A stretch of 12,455 nt of DNA from assembly GCA_022729775.1 (NCBI GenBank), contig DZBA01000029.1, forward strand, positions 4,068 through 16,522, read 5' to 3'. This DNA comes from Anaerolinea thermophila (lineage in GTDB: Bacteria > Chloroflexota > Anaerolineae > Anaerolineales > Villigracilaceae). This document shows, piece after piece, positions 6,722-12,455 of the stretch. The notes under the pieces were generated by a model. That model saw only the letters and a list, made by a program, of their open reading frames with translations, ran no database searches and was not told where the DNA came from. Made by a program: the position numbers and the translations under genes. The stretch's first letter is position 1. Every line of letters begins with the position of its first letter.

Positions 6722-7238
6722 AGTCGTTTTTCTTCCGCGCTTGCAGCGCGAACGCGATAAATTCGAGTTATTCATTAATCATCTCGGTTTTGCGCGTCAG
6801 TTGACCATGAACAGTTTACCGGGCAGGCTTTCTGTTAAAGATTTGCTCGCGGATATTCTCTCGCGCGAACAGTTCATCTCAGACCGCCTGGGCGAAATCA
6901 TACACAACGAATCTTATGCGCCCAGCGTCACTCATTCCGCGCTGGATGATTTCCAAAATAAATTTGGCTACCCCGATTACGAATCCCCGTTGCAGGACAG
7001 GGAAAAATTGAATCACCTTGTTGTTTATAAATATAAAAATGTTGCGCTTGATGAAGTCATCGCGCAGGAATCTTCCGCGTATGACAACATCTTCAGCGCG
7101 TTGGAAATTATTCCCGAAAAGCAATATCTCAACCATGACCTTGCCCATCGCGTAGCCGAATATACCTACAAACCATATCGCCGCGCGATGCTGGATATTA
7201 AATACTGGTTGAATTCCATTTCATCGGAGTCGAAATAA
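6714..7238 (+). CDS. DinB/DfsB-like four-helix-bundle protein
   Basis: Small soluble protein of 174 residues, largely helical. The pattern fits the DinB superfamily, nearest to the ClbS/DfsB branch: a helix with FLPRLQRERDKFELFI at 6-21, then GRLSVKDLLADILSREQFI at 37-55 (family SvKDlLAHl), KLNHLVVYKYKNVALDEVIA at 98-117, and a terminal TYKPYRRAMLDIKYWL at 151-166. DinB-type proteins usually bind a metal through histidines; here the His expected in LAHL is Asp47, and the last helix has no His after 145, so the usual metal site seems lost. The start overlaps the previous stop by 8 nt (ATGGATAA), with GGAG at 6704-6707, so translation is probably coupled to the radical SAM gene. It sits between two genes that are normally direct neighbours. 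Family call is moderate; function unknown. Confidence 0.8.
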   Translation: MDKVVFLPRLQRERDKFELFINHLGFARQLTMNSLPGRLSVKDLLADILSREQFISDRLGEIIHNESYAPSVTHSALDDFQNKFGYPDYESPLQDREKLNHLVVYKYKNVALDEVIAQESSAYDNIFSALEIIPEKQYLNHDLAHRVAEYTYKPYRRAMLDIKYWLNSISSESK

Positions 7239-7240
7239 AT

Positions 7241-7873
7241 ATGCGCGCGAGAATTGTATTTACAAAGCAAGGCGCGTTGAGGTACACCGGTCATCTCGAT
7301 TTACATCGCCTGTGGGAACGCGCCATGCGCCGCGCGGAACTTCCGCTTGCCTATTCGCAGGGATTTCATCCGCAGCCGAAAATCAGCCTGGCATCCGCCT
7401 TGCCTCTGGGGTTTTCCTCCCGCGCCGAAGTGCTGGACGTGCGCTTTACCGATGAAATTTCCACAGAAAAAATTGCCGCGCAGTTGCGAGATAACCTCCC
7501 CAAAGATATTCAAATCAAAAATGTGGATGTGATAGACGAGCGCGCGCCCGCGCTGCAAACGCAGGTCTTATCCGCGACGTATGACGTTCATCTCACAGAG
7601 CAGGTGAACGGCGCGGATTTGAATAAAAAAGTAGAAGCCTTGATGATGTCCGAATCCCTGCCGCGTGAACGGCGCGGAAAATCGTATGACCTGCGTCCGC
7701 TAATTGAAATGTTGAGCGTGGTCACCCAGCCCGATGGCAAAGTTTGGCTGCGCATGACTCTGGCTGCGCGTAACGGCGCAACCGGTCGTCCCGACGAGGT
7801 CTTGGTTGCGCTCGACCTCGAACCCGAATCTGCCCGTGTGGAACGAACGCGCTTGATTTTCCAATCAAATTAA
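7241..7873 (+). CDS. TIGR03936 / DUF2344 radical SAM-associated protein
   Basis: Protein of 210 residues matching the TIGR03936 (DUF2344) family, known as the partner of TIGR03960 radical SAM proteins, either fused to them or encoded next to them. The signature lies in the first 70 residues: FTKQGALRYTGHLDLHRLWE at 7-26, RAMRRAELPLAYSQGFHPQP at 27-46, and LASALPLGFSSRAEVLDV at 50-67. The rest is an alpha/beta region with no motif I recognise. Length is normal for the stand-alone form. The reaction is unknown; by association it probably supplies or binds the substrate of the radical SAM enzyme. The ATG lies 2 nt after the preceding stop, with GGAG at 7226-7229. In many bacteria the pair is followed by RNase E/G and the ribosomal gene rplU; that continuation is absent here. 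Confidence 0.92.
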   Translation: MRARIVFTKQGALRYTGHLDLHRLWERAMRRAELPLAYSQGFHPQPKISLASALPLGFSSRAEVLDVRFTDEISTEKIAAQLRDNLPKDIQIKNVDVIDERAPALQTQVLSATYDVHLTEQVNGADLNKKVEALMMSESLPRERRGKSYDLRPLIEMLSVVTQPDGKVWLRMTLAARNGATGRPDEVLVALDLEPESARVERTRLIFQSN

Positions 7874-7919
7874 GTTTAGGTTTTTATGTCAGTCTGAGCG
7901 CGGAAAAAAGGAGAACATC

Positions 7920-8888
7920 ATGGCGTTTATCGTATCTTTGTTCTTGGGCTTTGTTCCCATGTTCATCTTTGCGGCTTTTGTATATTGGCTCGACCGCTAC
8001 GAAAAAGAACCAAAAGCCTTGCTCGGCGCGACGTTTTTTTGGGGTGCGGCTATTGCAACCGGCGGCGCATTCGTCATCAACACTATCTTTGGCATTGGCA
8101 TTTATGTCTTTACCGGCTCCGAATCAGCAGCGGATTTTGGCACTGCCTCTATCGTTGCGCCTTTTGTCGAAGAATTTCTCAAAGGGCTTGCGGTTGCCAT
8201 TGTCTTCCTTTTATATCGCAAAGAATTTGACTCTATTCTCGATGGTCTAATTTATGGCGCAATCGTTGGCTTGGGTTTTGCCGCATCTGAAAACACCTTA
8301 TACATCTATCGTGATGGATATTTGGAAAGCGGCTGGGTTGGTTTGTTTGCGCTGTTTATCATCCGCGTTTTGCTGGTGGGCTGGATGCATCCCTTTTTCA
8401 CTTCGTTCATCGGCGCGGGATTTGCATACGCGCGCATGAGTCGGAACCTGCTGGTGAAATTTATCGCGCCCGTCATTGGATACGGCGTCGCGGTTTTCAC
8501 GCACGCTTTTCACAACACCTTCGGCGGACTCATCGGCGGCGTGGAAGGTCTCGCGGCTGGAACCATCGTGGATTGGTTTGGATGGGCGTTGATGTTTGCC
8601 TTTGTGATTGGGATGATCTACCGCGAGCGCGAAATTCTCCGAAAGCAATTGTGGGAAGAAATGACCAATGGATTAATCACGCGCTTGCAATATCAAAACG
8701 CGCTTTCTTTTTGGAACGCGACCACCGCCGGCTGGAGAGGAAAATCTGCGTCGCGGTTTTATCAAGCCTGCGGCGAACTTGCGCATAAAAAAGAACAGGC
8801 GAGACGACATGGCGATGAAGGCGGAAACATGGCAATCATCGAATCACTGCGCGCTGAATTGAAAGCGCACTCACCCTATGTCAGTTGA
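7920..8888 (+). CDS. PrsW-family intramembrane metalloprotease
   Basis: Membrane protein of 322 residues. The characterised PrsW of Bacillus subtilis performs site-1 cleavage of the anti-sigma factor RsiW; substrates of other members are mostly unknown. All family motifs are visible: DRYEKEP at 25-31, APFVEEFLK at 80-88 (Glu84, Glu85), LDGLIYGAIVGLGFAASEN at 107-125, His157 in GWMHPFF, and FTHAFHN at 193-199 (His195, His198). The glutamates and histidines are the likely zinc or catalytic ligands. About seven or eight membrane spans lie between 1 and 235. The tail from about 235 to 322 is charged and hydrophilic and should lie in the cytoplasm. The ATG at 7920 has AAGGAG 6 nt upstream (7908-7913). 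It begins 46 nt after the DUF2344 gene, the largest gap in the cluster, so a separate promoter is possible though none is evident. Confidence 0.92.
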   Translation: MAFIVSLFLGFVPMFIFAAFVYWLDRYEKEPKALLGATFFWGAAIATGGAFVINTIFGIGIYVFTGSESAADFGTASIVAPFVEEFLKGLAVAIVFLLYRKEFDSILDGLIYGAIVGLGFAASENTLYIYRDGYLESGWVGLFALFIIRVLLVGWMHPFFTSFIGAGFAYARMSRNLLVKFIAPVIGYGVAVFTHAFHNTFGGLIGGVEGLAAGTIVDWFGWALMFAFVIGMIYREREILRKQLWEEMTNGLITRLQYQNALSFWNATTAGWRGKSASRFYQACGELAHKKEQARRHGDEGGNMAIIESLRAELKAHSPYVS

Positions 8889-8905
8889 GCGGAGTGTTTA
8901 ACGTA

Positions 8906-9277
8906 ATGACAAAAATCCTATTGATCGAAGATATGCCCGATACCGCCGACCTTGTCCGCCGCGTGTTGACGTTGGACGGCTACGAATTTATACACGCGCC
9001 AGATGCCGAAACCGGTTTGAGCATGGCGCGCCAACACCTCCCCGATTTAATTTTGCTTGATCTCGGTTTGCCAGATTATGACGGGCAAACACTGGCTGGC
9101 TGGCTGCGGGATGAATCCGCGCTTGCGGATACGCCCATCATTGCCTTTACCGCCTGGCCCCAAGAGACCGCAAAGAAGATGGTCGAAAGTTATGGGTGTA
9201 ATGGTTACATCAGCAAGCCCATCCTCAAGGTCAGCGATTTTGTCGCGCAGGTTAAATCCTTTTTGAAGACTGCCTAA
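8906..9277 (+). CDS. Receiver-only (CheY-like) response regulator
   Basis: A 123-residue receiver domain with no output domain. It has the acidic pair Glu8/Asp9, phosphoacceptor Asp52 in LLDLGLPDYDG, Thr82 and Lys104 (YISKPI), so it should be phosphorylated normally and act by binding a partner or as a phosphorelay intermediate. I chose the ATG at 8906 because MTKILLIED is the standard beginning of the fold; TTG (8885) and GTG (8894) starts in frame would add a few residues overlapping or abutting the PrsW stop. GGAG at 8891-8894 is 11 nt away, a little far. The gene follows PrsW by 17 nt and touches the acetyltransferase gene, whose ATG comes directly after its stop. The phosphodonor could be the kinase two genes downstream or one elsewhere. 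Confidence 0.93.
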   Translation: MTKILLIEDMPDTADLVRRVLTLDGYEFIHAPDAETGLSMARQHLPDLILLDLGLPDYDGQTLAGWLRDESALADTPIIAFTAWPQETAKKMVESYGCNGYISKPILKVSDFVAQVKSFLKTA

Positions 9278-10162
9278 ATGTCACCTATTGCAAATGACGC
9301 TGTCGTATTAACGCCTGCAAGCCAGTTTAACTTCGAGCAGCTTGCGGCGATTTATAATCAAACCCGCGTGGACTACATGGTTCCGATGCCCATGAATGCC
9401 CAACGCTTGAAGGAATACGCGGATACGTATGATGTCGCGCTCGACCATTCACTGGTCGCCATGACGCCGGATGGCGAGATGTTGGGGGTTGCCATGTTGG
9501 GCGTGCGAGCTGACCGCGCGTGGATTACCCGCTTGGGCGTAATTCCCAATACGCGCCGGCGCGGCGTTGGCTTGGCGTTGATGAATGGTTTGATAGAACA
9601 AGCGGAGTTAATCAACCGCAAATTTATCATGTTGGAAGTCATCAAGAACAACACGCCCGCTTATCAATTATTTTTGAAACTTGGCTTTTACGAAGTCGGC
9701 GAACTGCTTGTTTTACGCCGTGCGCCGCATCCGCCGCCCGCGCCCGTCGTCGCCGATGCGCGCCGCCTGGACCGCATGGACGCGCTGGTGCTGGTGGGAC
9801 ATGACCGTGGCACTCAACCGTGGACAAATCAATCTGAGACGCTCTTCAACGCGTATGATGTCTCTGGTTTGCATGTTACGCTTGCGGATGACAGCCGCGG
9901 CTGGATTGTCTATCAACGCCAGAGATTCTTGCTCACTCGTTTTGCGCTTAAGACCGAAGTGGGCGACCCGGCAAAGGTCGCTTATGCCATGCTGTCTCAT
10001 TTACATTCCCAATATCCACGCCTCGATACGCAGATTGAAAATATTCAAGTCAATGATCCTCACTTACTCGCCTATACGGATATGGGGTATGTCGAATCAT
10101 TTCGCCGCATCGAAATGTGGCGCGGCGATCCGCCTGCGAGTTTAAAGCCGAATCCGCTGTAA
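9278..10162 (+). CDS. GNAT-family acetyltransferase, probable tandem-domain
   Basis: Protein of 294 residues. The N-terminal half is a GNAT domain that transfers an acyl group from acyl-CoA to an unknown amine: ITRLGVIPNTRRRGVGLALM at 83-102 contains the acetyl-CoA pyrophosphate-binding loop RRRGVG (93-98), and NNTPAYQLFLKLGFYEVGE at 124-142 is the typical last helix and strand. After a Pro-rich linker (149-157) the second half (about 158-283) ends in NDPHLLAYTDMGYVESFRRIEM, the same 'neighbour helix then GY/GF strand' pattern, but has no R/QxxGxG/A loop. This fits tandem-GNAT proteins in which one copy is inactive. The start codon follows the receiver gene stop with no gap (TAAATG) and without a clear Shine-Dalgarno, so it is probably translationally coupled to the receiver. 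Confidence 0.88.
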   Translation: MSPIANDAVVLTPASQFNFEQLAAIYNQTRVDYMVPMPMNAQRLKEYADTYDVALDHSLVAMTPDGEMLGVAMLGVRADRAWITRLGVIPNTRRRGVGLALMNGLIEQAELINRKFIMLEVIKNNTPAYQLFLKLGFYEVGELLVLRRAPHPPPAPVVADARRLDRMDALVLVGHDRGTQPWTNQSETLFNAYDVSGLHVTLADDSRGWIVYQRQRFLLTRFALKTEVGDPAKVAYAMLSHLHSQYPRLDTQIENIQVNDPHLLAYTDMGYVESFRRIEMWRGDPPASLKPNPL

Positions 10163-10172
10163 CACAATTGCC

Positions 10173-12455
10173 ATGACAGGTCTATATCTGACGCCCGCTT
10201 CGCTTACCTATCTAATAGGCTTTATTTTGAGCCTGTTATTAGCGGTTCATTTTTGTTTTCAATTGCGCGCGCCTCAATATCGTACCGTCCAAAAAATTTC
10301 TGAGACTGGGTTTCTTGTATTTATTACAATTTATATAGGCTTGCTTTTTTTGGGGACTGCGCTGGTATTCCGCGCCCGCCTGACCGCCATTTACCTGAAT
10401 AGCGTTTTTCTTACTGCCGCGCTGATTTTCCTGATTCAGGTTGCCTATCATTTTCCAGAGTCGCGTATGCGATATAAAAACGAGGCGCGGATTGTTTTTT
10501 ATATCAGCATTTTTTATCTGGTCTTCGAGTTTTTTGTTGCGGCATATCGTTTTTATCATCTGAGTAACGGAAACGTCATCGAGCGCCCTTTGGCGCTGTA
10601 CTATCTGACCGCGTTGGCGTTTACATTTGCGATCTTTCTTTTCCTGCGTCAGGCGATATATACCGCGCGCGCCTCCGAACCTTCTCTTGGAAACCTATCC
10701 GCGCTTTTGAATTTGGATGACCACCAGTCGCGCCTTGTCCGCGCGATAGTTTTGGTTTACATCCTGCCCTTTCTCGTTTTTTTGATTGGCGCGTTTGCGC
10801 TGCGTTTTTCCGTTTCATATCAATTTTTTCAGATGTTCGTTTCTCTGGGCGTCTTGGCGACGCTTTTTGTGGCTTTTGTTTCTTATTTCACCTATCAACC
10901 GGAGCGAACTTCGTTTCGTTATAAAATTACGGGTATATCGCTTTTGATTTCCTCCCTCGTTTTGGGGCTGGCGGGCTGGCTTATTGTCCCCGTTTATTCT
11001 TCCTTTTTTTCACCGGAAATTCCCAGCCGCCAGATGTTTCGATTTACGCCCAATTCCAAAGGCGCGTACAATGTCAGCGAAGTCCCATTTCAATTTGACC
11101 GCGAATGGGGCGAGCGTTTGGACATTCAAGACAGCAGCGGCGACCTGGACAGCGCCGCGCTCGATTTTGTTTTTCCATTCTACGGCAAACTGCATTATAA
11201 AATTTTTGTCAGCGAAGATGGCGTTTTGGGTTTGGGGCGCGGCGTTTCATCTCAAGACATACAAAATAATCGCTTGACTTCGCCCGCAATTTTCCCTCTA
11301 TACTTCGATATGACTCCGACGCCCGGCGGCGTGTACACGCGCCAAGACGCCGAATCTCTTTTGATTACTTGGGATGTCCGCAGCGCATATCAGCCTGAGG
11401 TAAAGTTCAATTTTCAAACGCGGTTGTACACAGACGGCGTCTTTGACATTGCGTACAACGAAGCGCCTGCGGCGATGCGCTTTATCCCAGATGAAATTCC
11501 TGAAACATCCGTATATCTCATTGGCATCATACGGGGCGATTCTGTTTTGCCGCCCGAAATTTTGCCCCAGTCATTGTGGGATGACGGCGGCGCGACTGGT
11601 TTTGTCCACGACTATTATCTTGCTTTTCGAGAATATCAACACCGCATTCTTGTTCCTTTCTTTTATTTGATTGTACTCAATACGCTGCTGATGTTGTTCG
11701 GTTTGCCGCTTTTCATCGCGCGGAACATTCTTCATCCGCTGCGAGATTTATTGGCAGGCTTCAAGAAAGCGGACGCCGGTGATTTCAGCGCGGAAACGCC
11801 TGCGCGATATGAAGATGAATTTGGGATGATGTCCGCGTCTTTGAACAAGATGGCAACCCGCTTGCTTTTGTATTCCACAAAACTCGAAGATCTTGTCGCT
11901 GACCGCACAGAGCAATTGCAGGCTGCCAATGAACTTTTGCGCAGTGAAATTACCGAACACAAATCGAGCGAGGTGCGCGTCACGCAACAGCAGCGCAAGC
12001 TGGTCGCAGCCGAAGAACGCGAACAAATGGTGCGCTACTTGCAGGACAGTTTTGGGCAGCTGATTGGTTATATCAATGTGCAGGCGCAGGCGGTTCAAGC
12101 GCTTTTGAATAAAAACCAGGCAGAGGCGGCGCATGAGAATCTGCAATTGTTGGTGCATGCTGCGCAGAACGCCCACTCTGATTTGCGGAGCTATATTTTG
12201 GGTCTGCGCGACGCTGATCAGCATCACCATAATTTTTACGAATCGCTGCGTACCTATCTCACTGCTTTTGGGCGCGCATGGGATATTGAAACTGTATTCA
12301 GTATGCCGCACGACACCTTGCCATTTTTGCCGGATACGGTGGAAGACCAATTGTTACATATTGTTCAAGAGGCGTTGGCTAACATCCGCAAACATGCCAA
12401 CGCGCGCCGTGTTGAAGTGTTGATGACCTTTTCTCCCGGTGAAATTGTATTAATC
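10173..12455 (+). CDS. Multi-span membrane sensor (pseudo?) histidine kinase, 3' end outside window
   Basis: An uninterrupted frame of 761 codons running off the right edge. About eight hydrophobic segments (11-30, 46-66, 71-92, 107-125, 140-160, 189-213, 217-240, 252-274) precede a hydrophilic beta-rich region 275-490, predicted outside the cell, with FVFPFYGKLHYKIFVSEDG at 332-350 and FQTRLYTDGVFDIAY at 414-428, the pattern of secreted 'FYG...VSxNG' beta domains. Then come a membrane span (491-516), HAMP (about 512-565), a coiled coil (565-612), a HisKA_3-like helix and the start of a GHKL ATPase with VQEALANIRKHA at 731-742. In the phosphoacceptor helix the usual ELHDxxGQ reads YLQDSFGQ: the His is Gln624. 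The N box looks intact, so ATP may still bind. The ATG is 10 nt after the acetyltransferase stop, with a weak ribosome site. The missing end should hold the G boxes. Confidence 0.9.
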   Translation, partial: MTGLYLTPASLTYLIGFILSLLLAVHFCFQLRAPQYRTVQKISETGFLVFITIYIGLLFLGTALVFRARLTAIYLNSVFLTAALIFLIQVAYHFPESRMRYKNEARIVFYISIFYLVFEFFVAAYRFYHLSNGNVIERPLALYYLTALAFTFAIFLFLRQAIYTARASEPSLGNLSALLNLDDHQSRLVRAIVLVYILPFLVFLIGAFALRFSVSYQFFQMFVSLGVLATLFVAFVSYFTYQPERTSFRYKITGISLLISSLVLGLAGWLIVPVYSSFFSPEIPSRQMFRFTPNSKGAYNVSEVPFQFDREWGERLDIQDSSGDLDSAALDFVFPFYGKLHYKIFVSEDGVLGLGRGVSSQDIQNNRLTSPAIFPLYFDMTPTPGGVYTRQDAESLLITWDVRSAYQPEVKFNFQTRLYTDGVFDIAYNEAPAAMRFIPDEIPETSVYLIGIIRGDSVLPPEILPQSLWDDGGATGFVHDYYLAFREYQHRILVPFFYLIVLNTLLMLFGLPLFIARNILHPLRDLLAGFKKADAGDFSAETPARYEDEFGMMSASLNKMATRLLLYSTKLEDLVADRTEQLQAANELLRSEITEHKSSEVRVTQQQRKLVAAEEREQMVRYLQDSFGQLIGYINVQAQAVQALLNKNQAEAAHENLQLLVHAAQNAHSDLRSYILGLRDADQHHHNFYESLRTYLTAFGRAWDIETVFSMPHDTLPFLPDTVEDQLLHIVQEALANIRKHANARRVEVLMTFSPGEIVLI

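Noticed and set aside
8885..8905. TTG or GTG starts adding residues to the receiver-only regulator
   Set aside because: Receiver domains begin with a short strand such as KILLIED immediately after the start; the ATG at 8906 gives exactly that.
9681..10145. Second + strand frame of 154 codons inside the acetyltransferase gene
   Set aside because: The acetyltransferase frame has continuous GNAT signals and a natural start; the shifted frame is rich in Arg, Met and Cys and has no domain pattern.
11748..12350. Open frame of 200 codons on the - strand
   Set aside because: It is opposite the continuous + strand kinase frame, whose HAMP, HisKA-like and ATPase motifs are clear; the antisense product shows no domain.

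Overview
The window reads as a bacterial chromosome segment of medium GC in which every supported gene lies on the + strand. Taken together, several features suggest an anaerolineal member of the Chloroflexota: NarL-type histidine kinases with HAMP domains, the TIGR03960/TIGR03936 gene pair, a secreted polymer-forming-domain membrane protein, a PrsW protein, and intergenic inverted repeats of the GTGTCTTCGTGG type. This placement is an inference; no marker gene such as rRNA is present.

Layout. (1) 1-1617: the 3' part of a sensor histidine kinase and its NarL/LuxR-type response regulator, 3 nt apart, a complete two-component output pair. (2) 1618-1963: a gene-free stretch with three separate imperfect inverted repeats. 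(3) 1964-3304: a Nudix hydrolase with an altered Nudix box and an ankyrin-repeat protein, each followed by a hairpin/T-tract terminator. (4) 3337-4724: a secreted or membrane protein combining a bactofilin-like beta-repeat region with C-terminal membrane segments, closed by a very strong terminator. (5) 4765-12455: a long run of seven tightly packed genes that looks like one operon starting at a TATAAT box almost touching the first ATG. It holds a TIGR03960-type B12-binding-like radical SAM protein, a DinB/DfsB-like four-helix protein, a TIGR03936 (DUF2344) protein, a PrsW-family membrane protease, a receiver-only response regulator, a GNAT-like acetyltransferase with a second C-terminal region, and a large multi-membrane-span kinase that runs off the right edge.

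How the genes may work together. TIGR03960 and TIGR03936 proteins are known as partners and are often fused or adjacent; here a small helical protein is inserted between them in the same tight arrangement. The rest of the cluster is signalling: a membrane protease, a lone receiver, an acetyltransferase and a membrane kinase. The kinase is the most striking gene. It has about eight membrane spans, then a large beta-rich region predicted to be outside the cell, another membrane span, HAMP, a coiled coil and a GHKL ATPase domain. The position where NarL-type kinases carry the phosphorylated histidine is a glutamine (YLQD instead of the usual ELHD). The kinase at the left edge keeps ELHD and aligns with it over the last membrane span and HAMP, so the two appear to be related kinases of which one has lost the normal phosphoacceptor.

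No tRNA, rRNA, CRISPR array, transposase or phage gene was recognised.
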